Shown piece by piece: positions 52,239-60,662 of a DNA stretch of 64,000 bases. How positions within the stretch are numbered: the stretch's first letter is position 1; every line of letters begins with the position of its first letter. A program made the position numbers and the translations under genes. A model generated the notes under the pieces. That model ran no database searches. It had not been told where the DNA came from and worked only from the letters and a program-made list of their open reading frames with translations. Source of the stretch: Lacinutrix sp. WUR7 (GTDB taxonomy: Bacteria; Bacteroidota; Bacteroidia; Flavobacteriales; Flavobacteriaceae); NCBI RefSeq assembly GCF_016864015.1, contig NZ_CP045067.1:3172001-3236000 (forward strand), given 5' to 3'.

Positions 52239-52272
52239 AACCGCAAGCGTTTTAATTAAAGTGCTTGCGGTT
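52239..52272 (+). terminator. Terminator after the LRR gene
   Basis: A 10-bp stem, AACCGCAAGC with GCTTGCGGTT, is followed by TTGTTCTTT. The sequence continues T-rich. Confidence 0.7.
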
Positions 52273-52381
52273 TTGTTCTTTATTTAGTTTTTTGTTTCTA
52301 TCAGATATCTTATATTCTGGTTTTTATAAATAACAATTAAGATTATATTGTTAATTAGCTTAAAATACGTCCTTGCTTCCT

Positions 52382-54568
52382 ATGAAAATCATTAACATCC
52401 TTATTGTATTTTTAATAATCTCCTTGTTTTTTCCAGTTTCCGCTATTGCTCAAAATAAATATATGGATAGTCTTCATGTAGAATTACAAAATCATAAAGA
52501 GCGAGATACTACAAGAGCAGATATTTTATACGATTTGGCATTTACCTATTTTCAACGAGATATGAAATTAACAAATTTATATATTGACGAAGCCGAAGCC
52601 ATAAATGATAGCTTAAACTTTACGAGAGGGAAAGCTAATATTTTTTATATAAAAGGCATTATTGAAAGTAGAAAGTCTAACTATGCTGCCGGGTTAGATT
52701 ATTATAAGCAGTCTCTTAAATTATTTGACAGTCTTAATGATGAAAAGGGAATGGCGTCTTTATATAATGCAATAGGAGTCTCACACTATCAGCAATCACA
52801 GTATGATGAGGCATTAAACTATTACAATAAAGCATTGCTAATATATGAAGCCATGCATGCTAAGAAAAAACTGGTTGCAAGTTTATTAAACATAGGAACT
52901 ATATATGCAGAAACAGGACAATATCCGGAAGCTATTTCTAATTATAAAAAAGGATTAAATTATAGTAGAGAAATAAACCACGAATATGGTATTCCGTATG
53001 CGCTTAGTAACCTAGGTATCGTTTATAAATATTTAGGAAATTTTCCACTTGCGATAGAACATTATAAGCAAGCTTTTGCGTATTTAGAAAAAGAAGGAGA
53101 TACCATTGGCATGTCAAATGAACTCAATAGTCTTGGTACTGTCTATAGATCTATGGGTAAATATGATAAAGCTCTAGCGTATCACAACCAGTCTATAGAT
53201 TTTCAGTCCAATAACGGAAGTAAAAGCCTAATAGCAACCAATAAAGCAAACATAGGTCTTATATATAAAAGCAAAAAGGAATACACTAAAGCGCTTCAAT
53301 TTATTAACGAATCTTTACTGATAAGTCAAGATATTAATGCTGTAAAACAAACTTCTATCTGTTTAAAGAACATTGCTGAAGTTCACTTACTGCTTAAAAA
53401 ACCAGCGATTGCAAGAGAGAATTATATAAAGTCGATGAATATCAGTAAAGAAATTGGTGACCAGCAAGGCTTAGCGGAAACCTATTTAGGAATTGCAGCA
53501 ACCTATTTAGAGGAAAAGCAATATAAAAAAGCGCTTTCCTATACTTTAAAAGGAGAAGAGATTGCTAATAATTTGAAGGTGCTTCCTTCTCAAAAAAAAG
53601 CATCCGAATTACTTTTTCAAATTTACGAACATCAAGGAGATTATAAAAAAGCTTTGATAAACCATCAAAAGTTTAAAGCAATTCAGGACAGCCTTTTTAA
53701 TAAAGAAAATATTGAAAAGATTACGCAATTAGAATATGAATATAAGTACAAGCAACAATTAGATTCTTCTCGTATTAGAGAATTACAATTAACAAAAGTA
53801 GTAACAGCGACTAGTAAAGATTTACAAAAATCTAAGCAAGATTATTTATGGGCAATTATTGGATTTCTTTTGGTTTCCATACTTTTGGGAGGCATTATTT
53901 TCTATCAAAAATTAAAAAATATAAAATCTAAAACACAAAATATAGTTATCGAGCAAAAGTTGTTGCGTTCTCAAATGACGCCGCACTTTATATTTAACTC
54001 GCTTTCCGTTTTGCAAGGCATGATTTTAAATAAAGAAGAAAAAAAATCTGTTTATTATCTCTCGAAATTTTCAAAACTACTCCGTATTATATTAGAAAAC
54101 TCCAGAGATAAAACGGTTTCCTTATCTCAAGAATTGACAGCCATTCAAAATTATTTAGCCCTTCAGAATTTAGAAAATGACGCCTATCAATCTACTGTTT
54201 TAGTCGAAGACAGTATTGATATTCCTTTATTTGAAGTACCACCAATGCTCATTCAGCCCTTTGTAGAAAATGCTATAGAGCACGCCTTTGTAGATCAAAA
54301 TGAAAACAGAAAAATAGATATTCGTTTAAGTTATTTAGAAAAAAAGCTAATTTGTACTATAATAGATAATGGGGTAGGAGTTGCATCTAAAAAAGAAGGG
54401 AAGAATAAAAATAAAAAATCATTATCTACACTAATAACTTCGGAACGGTTAGAAGTATTATCTAAAGATTTTAATATGCAAGGTTCTGTGTCTATAGAAG
54501 ATAGAAAAAAATATAACGAACAAGGAACCATTGTTACTTTAATAATTCCGTATAAAACAGTAGCTTAA
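52382..54568 (+). CDS. TPR-containing LytS-type sensor kinase
   Basis: The protein has 728 aa from ATG 52382; an upstream TTG at 52373 is less likely. A signal peptide (about 1-23) is followed by about nine TPR units (residues about 90-410, e.g. YNAIGVSHYQQSQYDEALNY, SNLGIVYKYLGNFPLAIEHY). A TM helix near residue 495 (DYLWAIIGFLLVSILLGGII) precedes the LytS kinase: RSQMTPHFIFNSLSVLQGMI (His) and LIQPFVENAIEHAF (N box). The terminal ATP lid is divergent (NKNKKSLSTL in place of the usual GLxN stretch). TPRs in the periplasm suggest a protein ligand. The stop overlaps the next gene's start by one base (TAATG). Confidence 0.82.
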   Translation: MKIINILIVFLIISLFFPVSAIAQNKYMDSLHVELQNHKERDTTRADILYDLAFTYFQRDMKLTNLYIDEAEAINDSLNFTRGKANIFYIKGIIESRKSNYAAGLDYYKQSLKLFDSLNDEKGMASLYNAIGVSHYQQSQYDEALNYYNKALLIYEAMHAKKKLVASLLNIGTIYAETGQYPEAISNYKKGLNYSREINHEYGIPYALSNLGIVYKYLGNFPLAIEHYKQAFAYLEKEGDTIGMSNELNSLGTVYRSMGKYDKALAYHNQSIDFQSNNGSKSLIATNKANIGLIYKSKKEYTKALQFINESLLISQDINAVKQTSICLKNIAEVHLLLKKPAIARENYIKSMNISKEIGDQQGLAETYLGIAATYLEEKQYKKALSYTLKGEEIANNLKVLPSQKKASELLFQIYEHQGDYKKALINHQKFKAIQDSLFNKENIEKITQLEYEYKYKQQLDSSRIRELQLTKVVTATSKDLQKSKQDYLWAIIGFLLVSILLGGIIFYQKLKNIKSKTQNIVIEQKLLRSQMTPHFIFNSLSVLQGMILNKEEKKSVYYLSKFSKLLRIILENSRDKTVSLSQELTAIQNYLALQNLENDAYQSTVLVEDSIDIPLFEVPPMLIQPFVENAIEHAFVDQNENRKIDIRLSYLEKKLICTIIDNGVGVASKKEGKNKNKKSLSTLITSERLEVLSKDFNMQGSVSIEDRKKYNEQGTIVTLIIPYKTVA

Positions 54569-55305
54569 TGAAAACACTACTAGTAGAAGATAAAGCATAT
54601 ATTAGAAAAGGACTGCTTAATTTATTGCAATTAATAGATGCCAAAGTAGAAGTAATTGGCGAGTGCGAATCTGTAAAAGATGCCGTTATAGTAGCAAATG
54701 CTTGTAAACCAGATTTAATTTTTTTAGATATTAATCTTCTAGATGGTACTGCTTTCGATTTTTTAGAACAAACAGAAAACTTAGCGTTTAAAGTAATATT
54801 TATAACCGCTTATGAAGAATTTGCACTACAAGCTTTAAAAATGGGAGCTGTAGATTATCTTTTAAAACCTGTGGATGTAGAAGAACTGGAACTAGCATTA
54901 CAAAAAGTAGAAAAATTACCTATTGCCACACAAAGACAGCAAATACAAACCGTAAAAGAAGCTTGGAATAAGGAAGATAACACCTTAGTATTATCGCTTC
55001 ATGATAGCTTTCAGGTGGTAGATTTAAAGGAATTAATGTTCTGTGAATCAGATAAAGGATATACCACGTTTTATTGTAGCGATAATAAAAAGTATTTGGT
55101 TTCCAAAACCTTGAAGGAATTTGAAGAACGACTAATTACAGCTAATTTTATTCGTCCACATCAATCGTTTATAGTCAACTTAAAATTTATTGATAAGTAT
55201 GAGAAATCTGGAATTATTCATTTGAAAAATGGTAAAAAAATACCAGTATCCTTTAGAAAAAAAGAACACTTTGTAACTACATTTTTAAATTGGAATAATA
55301 GTTAG
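54568..55305 (+). CDS. LytTR-family response regulator, third pair
   Basis: The protein has 245 aa. The receiver domain has the acidic pair as ED (7-8), Asp54 in LIFLDINLLD, FITAYEEF and YLLKPV. The LytTR domain (about 140-245) has VLSLHDSFQVVDLKELMFCE and FIRPHQSFIVNLKFIDKYEK, ending in VSFRKKEHFVTTFLNWNNS. It is coupled to the TPR-LytS kinase. Its targets are unknown; adjacent surface-protein genes are candidates. Confidence 0.85.
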   Translation: MKTLLVEDKAYIRKGLLNLLQLIDAKVEVIGECESVKDAVIVANACKPDLIFLDINLLDGTAFDFLEQTENLAFKVIFITAYEEFALQALKMGAVDYLLKPVDVEELELALQKVEKLPIATQRQQIQTVKEAWNKEDNTLVLSLHDSFQVVDLKELMFCESDKGYTTFYCSDNKKYLVSKTLKEFEERLITANFIRPHQSFIVNLKFIDKYEKSGIIHLKNGKKIPVSFRKKEHFVTTFLNWNNS

Positions 55306-55719
55306 CCTAAATATTAATGTAACCAACAAAGGCGGTTCACTACTCTTATTTCTCAAATATAGGCGATCGTATAAACACTTTTTATGTAAGTATCTATAGA
55401 GGGAAGTATAATATTTATTCCGATTTCTATAAAAAAATTACTCTTTAATAAAACGTTCTATCTGAAGGTTGTTTGCCTTGTAAATTTTCATGAAATACAC
55501 ATCAGTAAGAGATGTCTTAATCAAAGGATGTTGCTCCTTTAAACATAGGATCCATTTCTATAACTAAAGAAACATCCCAATTATTAATGGGTTGATTAAA
55601 ATTATCCGCTCCCTCAAACATTCTAGACATATTTCCATGTGTTTTATAGGAAATCATTGAAAAAAATAAAAGATTTCCATTATTTTTGTACTTGATACAC
55701 TATGCATAAATACTGAGAT
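55306..55719. other. Intergenic region with a surface-protein remnant
   Basis: The stretch between the LytTR gene and the DUF6642 gene contains the minus-strand pseudogene at 55438-55642. No promoter or other ORF can be supported. It is otherwise AT-rich. Confidence 0.5.
55438..55642 (-). pseudogene. Frameshifted DUF285 surface protein with T9SS tail
   Basis: On the minus strand one frame (stop at 55517) reads MSRMFEGADNFNQPINNWDV, then MDPMFKGATSFD, the classical 25-residue DUF285 (BspA-like) repeat. In another frame the tail reads VYFMKIYKANNLQIERFIKE and stops at 55438, the end of a T9SS sorting domain. The two parts are out of frame and most of the protein is missing, so it is a decayed cell-surface protein gene. 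Confidence 0.7.
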
Positions 55720-56319
55720 TTGTTAGAGAAAACACAGCAATTACCCCAAGAGCAATTAATAGATGCCGATTATTTCATTTACTGTTTAGAAGCAGTGGAA
55801 GACATAGAGATAGATACCGTTACCGAAGCACAAAAAAAATTAGAACAACTAACCACGCAATATGGCGTAGCCAGTATTTATAATACATGCGACACCATTG
55901 AAGGATTAGAATCGAGCTTAAATGCATTGGTATTGGATGATCATCATTTTAAAGACTACGAAATAATTTACATGGTTATAACAGGGGAAGCAAATAGTAT
56001 TTGTTTAAATGACTATTACTATAGTCTACAAGAAATTGCAGAAATGTTTGAAGGACGATTAGAAGGAAAGATTTTACATTTCTCCAATGCAAAAGTTCTA
56101 GATTTAGACGCAGAAGAGGCACAATATTTTTTGGATATCACTGGAGCAAAAGCAGTTTCTGGATATGGAAATGCATCTAATGGAATAACTAGTTCACATC
56201 TGGATATGGCATTCTTTAACTTATTTAAAGAAGATGATAATATGCTAGATGTTGTGGAAGAGCTGCATCAAAGGCATCACAAAATTTGTAATTTACTAGA
56301 TTTTAGAATGTATTATTAA
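55720..56319 (+). CDS. DUF6642-family protein, 199 aa
   Basis: The ORF is read from TTG 55720, directly after an in-frame TGA (55714-55716) with no ATG available, so either TTG initiates or the N-terminus is damaged. The core, QYGVASIYNTCDTIEGLESS and KDYEIIYMVITGEANSICLN, then DYYYSLQEIAEMFEGRLEGK and HFSNAKVLDLDAEEAQYFLD, is what I recall of DUF6642. It is cytoplasmic, with no TM. The function is unknown, and the highly conserved YNTCDTIEG and GYGNASNG segments suggest an enzyme-like or CHAT-like fold, which is only a guess. It is unlinked to its neighbours. Confidence 0.65.
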   Translation: MLEKTQQLPQEQLIDADYFIYCLEAVEDIEIDTVTEAQKKLEQLTTQYGVASIYNTCDTIEGLESSLNALVLDDHHFKDYEIIYMVITGEANSICLNDYYYSLQEIAEMFEGRLEGKILHFSNAKVLDLDAEEAQYFLDITGAKAVSGYGNASNGITSSHLDMAFFNLFKEDDNMLDVVEELHQRHHKICNLLDFRMYY

Positions 56320-56403
56320 ACGAAAGATCTTATTATAAATATGGTTCCTGTTAAAACTATTCATAAAAAAGGTGGAAATCTAAAAAAGAATAAAGACGTC
56401 TTG

Positions 56404-56411
56404 TAAATTTG
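56404..56411 (+). promoter_or_regulatory. -7 promoter element, Old Yellow Enzyme
   Basis: TAAATTTG matches TAnnTTTG, 29 bp before the ATG at 56441. Confidence 0.45.
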
Positions 56412-56440
56412 TATACATATAACCATTAACACATACTAAA

Positions 56441-57544
56441 ATGAGTACACAACGCTTATTAACTCCATATAATAAAAATTTACATTTAAAAAACAGAGTC
56501 GTTATGGCACCTATGACGCGTAGTCGTGCAGATAACGAAGGTAAAATAGCAACAGATGAATTACAAGGGTTGTATTATGAGCAACGTGCTTCCGCTGGTT
56601 TAATTATTACGGAAGGTTCTCAAGTATCGGAACAAGCAGTAGGATATATTAATACACCCGGAATTTATACCGACGCACAAGTGGAAGGTTGGAAAAAAGT
56701 AACCAAGCGTGTACACGATAAAGGCGGAAAAATCTTTATTCAGTTATGGCATGTTGGACGCATGTCGCATCCAGATTTTCATCATGGCGAATTACCAGTT
56801 TCGGCTTCTGCCTTAAATCCCAATTCAAAATCGTTTACTCCAGAAGGTTTCAAAGATACTGTTACTCCAAAGGAAATGACTATTGCCGATATAAAGCGAA
56901 CGGTTACAGATTTTAAAAATGCAGCTGCCAATGCAGTAAAAGCAGGTTTTGATGGTGTAGAAATTCATTCTTCCAATGGCTATTTATTTCATCAATTCTT
57001 CAACGGAACATCCAATATAAGAACAGATGAATACGGCGGAAGTATGGAAAACAGAACCCGTTTTTTCTTTGAAGTTTTAGATGCTATGAAAGAAGTGATT
57101 CCGCAGGAAAAAATTGGTGTACGTTTTAATCCGTCTTTAGATGGTTTATTCGGAATTACCATGGATAAGGATACCATTCCAACTTTCGAATACCTTATTA
57201 AAAAACTAAACGATTACGATTTAGCCTACGTGCATTTATCAGAACCGTTTACAGATGTTTCTGAAAATCCTTTTGCGGTAACAGAAATAGCAAAACACTT
57301 TAGACCATTATACAACGGTACTTTAATGATTAACACCGCGTTTGATCAAGATAAAGGAAACAAAGTATTAGAAGCTGGTGATGCAGATTTGATCGCTTAC
57401 GGAAAGCTATTTATCTCTAATCCAGATTTGGTAGAACGTTTTGAAAACCATTTAGAATTAGCAGATTGGGACCAAGACACCTTTTATACAACAGGAGCAA
57501 AGGGATATACCGACTATCCTATGGCTTCTAAGTCCATTAAATAA
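56441..57544 (+). CDS. Old Yellow Enzyme-family alkene reductase
   Basis: The protein has 367 aa. OYE blocks are present: VVMAPMTRSRADNEGK (FMN site), LIITEGSQVSEQAVGYINTP, IQLWHVGRMSHPDF, GFDGVEIHSSNGYLFHQFF (FMN, substrate His/Asn) and YGGSMENRTRFFFEVLDAM. The conserved HSSNGYL pair for the substrate carbonyl is HS-N as in OYEs that reduce alpha,beta-unsaturated carbonyls (NemA/FRase class). It uses NADPH and FMN in the cytoplasm and is often a stress-detoxification enzyme. It is monocistronic with a terminator at 57590. Confidence 0.85.
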   Translation: MSTQRLLTPYNKNLHLKNRVVMAPMTRSRADNEGKIATDELQGLYYEQRASAGLIITEGSQVSEQAVGYINTPGIYTDAQVEGWKKVTKRVHDKGGKIFIQLWHVGRMSHPDFHHGELPVSASALNPNSKSFTPEGFKDTVTPKEMTIADIKRTVTDFKNAAANAVKAGFDGVEIHSSNGYLFHQFFNGTSNIRTDEYGGSMENRTRFFFEVLDAMKEVIPQEKIGVRFNPSLDGLFGITMDKDTIPTFEYLIKKLNDYDLAYVHLSEPFTDVSENPFAVTEIAKHFRPLYNGTLMINTAFDQDKGNKVLEAGDADLIAYGKLFISNPDLVERFENHLELADWDQDTFYTTGAKGYTDYPMASKSIK

Positions 57545-57589
57545 GCAGACTACTATATAAGAAACCACTTTTTAGAATAGTCCTTTAAT

Positions 57590-57625
57590 AAAACAGCATC
57601 TAAGTTATTTAGATGCTGTTTTTGT
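57590..57625. terminator. Bidirectional terminator between convergent genes
   Basis: AAAACAGCATCTAA pairs with TTAGATGCTGTTTT-type sequence over 13-14 bp, with a small loop and T-runs on both sides. Confidence 0.75.
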
Positions 57626-57710
57626 TTTTGATTAAAATGGAATGCACGAGCTCTTATTTCTAAAATTTAACAGAGCAAGTAAACTCTTTTTAGAGCAACG
57701 CCAAAGTTCT

Positions 57711-60065
57711 TTACTGTTTAATAAATTTATGAGTTTCACTTTTGCTTAAACTTTTTGTTTTAATAAAATAAACGCCAGAATTTAATTTATTTAAATCCAA
57801 ATTAATTTCTGTTTTGTCTGAGAGTAAATCTATTTCTTTGACTAGATGCCCATTAATACTATAAATACTGATTTTATTAAATGCATTTTCACTTTTTATA
57901 GTCATTGTATTAATAACAGGATTTGGATATATAGCAATACTTGCATCATCAAAACCAAAGTCGACTACACTAAGTGCATTTTCAATAGTAGTTACTTCAT
58001 TGTTAGTAATTATTGGAAAATTGAAATCAAAATAAATTTCTGCACTATTTTCAAATGAGTTGCCTATAGTTAATGTATTTAGTGTCTTAATTTTAAAAGT
58101 AATATAACCATCATTATTAACATCATCAAAAGGTAGGTTTATATTTTCAAAGATAAATTCTACAACATTTGTATCTTTTATTCTTGTAATAAAATTGTGA
58201 CTAGCATGTATTGGAATTAAAGAAGAAATATCAAACATATTTTGATCTATAATATCTTTTACTACAATATTTGTAGCATTTGCTGTTCCATTGTTTTCAA
58301 ATCTAATTAGATAATGAACATATTCCCCAACTTTTTCTTCGAAAATAGTTTTTCCCTCTATACAAGTTTTATGGTTTGGATCAAAAGAATTTACAACTGT
58401 TTGATTAAAAGTAAAAGTATTGTCTATTTCTGTTTGGTCATTTATTATTGGGTTAATTGTTACATCAAAAATTAAAACATCATCACTATTAAGAGGAAAA
58501 TCTAAATCTGTTGGCGTATTTAAGTTTGCCGTTAATGTAATTTCTCTCATCTCAAAAGGGAGTAAATCCGTGTAATTCCAAGTTAATGAATTCACGTTTT
58601 GTGAATCAAAAGTAGGATTTGCAGAAACAATATCCATAAAATCATCTTGAAATATAAAATCAATATTACCTGAAAGTGTAGTGTTACCTTTATTCTTATA
58701 AACGATTTTATATTCTGTATCAAATCCAGGTATAGCTTGTTGTAAAGGAATAATTACTATTTCTAGATCATTATGTATTCCATTTGCTGTAATACAAAAA
58801 TCCTGTATATTGGTATTGTTATTAGTATCTGTAAAATTTATTGTAGCATCTATTGGAGAAACGTTAAAAAATGCTGGATTTTCTAAATTTGGTGTTATGG
58901 TGAAATCACCATCTAAAGTATAGAAATTATATTCTCCTGTGGCAGTAGTAAACATTGTTCTAGTACTTGTACCATCATCAATGTTTACTCTAAGAAATGG
59001 AAATGCACTATCGTTTGCGTCGCAGCCATCATTTTGAATATCGTATGTTATTTTTCCTGTTATAATGTTGAAATTTCCTCCAGGTAAAAATGAGCAATTG
59101 GAGTTGACGTTAACTATCATCCCATTATTAGTGAAATAAGTATTTAAAGCATTTATTTCATTCTCATCTGCACATACAAATTGTAAATTAGGGTTGTTAG
59201 TAGAGTTAAAATAAAAAGAATTATCATAACCCATTGTATTACCATTCTTTAAATTAAGACTTATCAATTGATTATTTTGACATGCTAATCTATATAAGTT
59301 AGTACTAATACTTATATCTAATGCAGTTATATTATTATTATAGCAGTCTAAACGAAGTATATTAGTATTGTTAATATTTAAAGTGGATATATTATTATTA
59401 AAGCAATACAATACACCTAAATTAGCGCTGTTACTAACATCTAAATCGGTAAGGTTATTATTTTCACACTGAAAATTAACAAGATTAATATTATCACTAA
59501 CATCTATAGTTGATAGGTTATTATTTGCACAGTATAAGTCATTAAGGTTAATGCTATTATTCACATTTAAATTAGATATATTATTATTTCCACAGAATAA
59601 TCGCTCTAAATTAATATAGTTACTAACATCTAAATCTGGTAAACTATTATTTTCACAATGTAACTCCACTAGATTAATATTATTACTAACACTTAAACTT
59701 ATTATTTGATTATTATCACAATTTAGGTATGTTAAATCAACGTTGTTTTCAACATTTAAACTTGTAATTTGATTATAAGAGCAATTTAAAAATGTTAAAT
59801 TAATAAAACTTTCAATTCCAGTAAGATTTGAAATACTTGAAGAAATCACTTTTAATTCACTTACCTGTAACGCCTCACTTTCTTGTATCTCTCCATCGTT
59901 ATTAGCATCAACCTTAAATCTATTTCCACTTAAATTCCAAGCAGTAAAATTATCAGTATTCGCTTCTAGTAATTTAGCTTTAAAATTAGCATCAGGTATA
60001 TTTACAATTTGTGCTTCTATAGAAAAAGAAACAATAACTAGTATTAAAAAAAATAAGTTCTTCAT
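57711..60065 (-). CDS. T9SS-sorted protein with Asn-rich LRRs and DUF7619 domain
   Basis: The protein has 784 aa with a signal peptide (residues 1-18). A leader block VNIPDANFKAKLLEANTDN is followed by Asn-rich leucine-rich repeats of 21 aa (e.g. LNDLYCANNNLSTIDVSDNI, about residues 70-280). A transthyretin-like segment with NIITGKITYDIQNDGCDAND is next, then a DUF7619-type block (DPNHKTCIEGKTIFEEKVGE, LIRFENNGTANATNIVVKDI) and the C-terminal type A sorting domain (DASIAIYPNPVINTMTIKSE, LNSGVYFIKTKSL). It is exported by T9SS to the surface, and the repeats probably mediate binding. No other gene is coupled. Confidence 0.8.
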   Translation of the reverse strand: MKNLFFLILVIVSFSIEAQIVNIPDANFKAKLLEANTDNFTAWNLSGNRFKVDANNDGEIQESEALQVSELKVISSSISNLTGIESFINLTFLNCSYNQITSLNVENNVDLTYLNCDNNQIISLSVSNNINLVELHCENNSLPDLDVSNYINLERLFCGNNNISNLNVNNSINLNDLYCANNNLSTIDVSDNINLVNFQCENNNLTDLDVSNSANLGVLYCFNNNISTLNINNTNILRLDCYNNNITALDISISTNLYRLACQNNQLISLNLKNGNTMGYDNSFYFNSTNNPNLQFVCADENEINALNTYFTNNGMIVNVNSNCSFLPGGNFNIITGKITYDIQNDGCDANDSAFPFLRVNIDDGTSTRTMFTTATGEYNFYTLDGDFTITPNLENPAFFNVSPIDATINFTDTNNNTNIQDFCITANGIHNDLEIVIIPLQQAIPGFDTEYKIVYKNKGNTTLSGNIDFIFQDDFMDIVSANPTFDSQNVNSLTWNYTDLLPFEMREITLTANLNTPTDLDFPLNSDDVLIFDVTINPIINDQTEIDNTFTFNQTVVNSFDPNHKTCIEGKTIFEEKVGEYVHYLIRFENNGTANATNIVVKDIIDQNMFDISSLIPIHASHNFITRIKDTNVVEFIFENINLPFDDVNNDGYITFKIKTLNTLTIGNSFENSAEIYFDFNFPIITNNEVTTIENALSVVDFGFDDASIAIYPNPVINTMTIKSENAFNKISIYSINGHLVKEIDLLSDKTEINLDLNKLNSGVYFIKTKSLSKSETHKFIKQ

Positions 60066-60617
60066 GTGGGAAATATAATATAAAAACTATTTGTTTGCTT
60101 TTTTTTTATATATCTCACTTGAGCTCATAAAATTTTGATAAAACAATAGGCTATTTTAAGAGAATTACCCAGGGGATGATTCGGATAAAATACAATGCGT
60201 AGTAAGTGGATGCTTGTAATGGGATACAACATTTACTAAATGATAGTTCTGGATTAAACAGGAATTACTTATAACTTATCGCTATTTTATATAACGTCGG
60301 ATTATAAAACATTTTTGTTTTAGAATGGCCTGCGTTATGTGCACTTTGCTTTGGTAAAAGCGAAGTAGCAAATTCTACTTTTTCTTCTATAATTTTTCTC
60401 TACAATGTTAATGAAATCGAGTTTGCGAGATTCAAGAACACCTCTAAAACAATATTAACCTTGTGATTAAACACTCTTTTTACGAAATCGAAGAATGAGA
60501 TTCATGAATTCCAATTTATTAGAATAGACAAACAATGAATAAACGACGATAGGAGAGAAGTGAAATGTGTGTGGAATGAGTTTATAAGAACTAATACTCA
60601 TTTCTTCATTAATTGAC
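60066..60617. other. Intergenic region with the dispersed repeat (copy A)
   Basis: This long stretch holds a short box (60209-60244, also at 50094) and the dispersed repeat copy A (60271-60595). No gene is seen. The upstream gene 57711 and downstream gene 60663 are divergent. Confidence 0.5.
60271..60595 (+). repeat. Dispersed structured repeat, copy A
   Basis: The head starts ATAACTTATCGCTATTTTAT and continues ATAACGTC, identical for 28 nt to copy B at 62702. It has an outer pair ATAACG (60291-60296) / CGTTAT (60333-60338) enclosing an 11-bp hairpin (60301-60311 with 60316-60326, one mismatch), then CTTTGCTTTGGTAAAAG, and a tail with GACGATAGGAGAG and GTGTGTGGAATGAG. Compared with copy B it has about 100 extra bases in the middle. 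Confidence 0.75.
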
Positions 60618-60662
60618 ATGTTTCATTATTTAAAATTATTAAATTCGTTAAAAAAATATAAG

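Noticed and set aside
59230-59780. 63-bp-period repeats on the minus strand
   Set aside because: They encode the 21-aa LRR units of the T9SS-sorted protein at 57711-60065.
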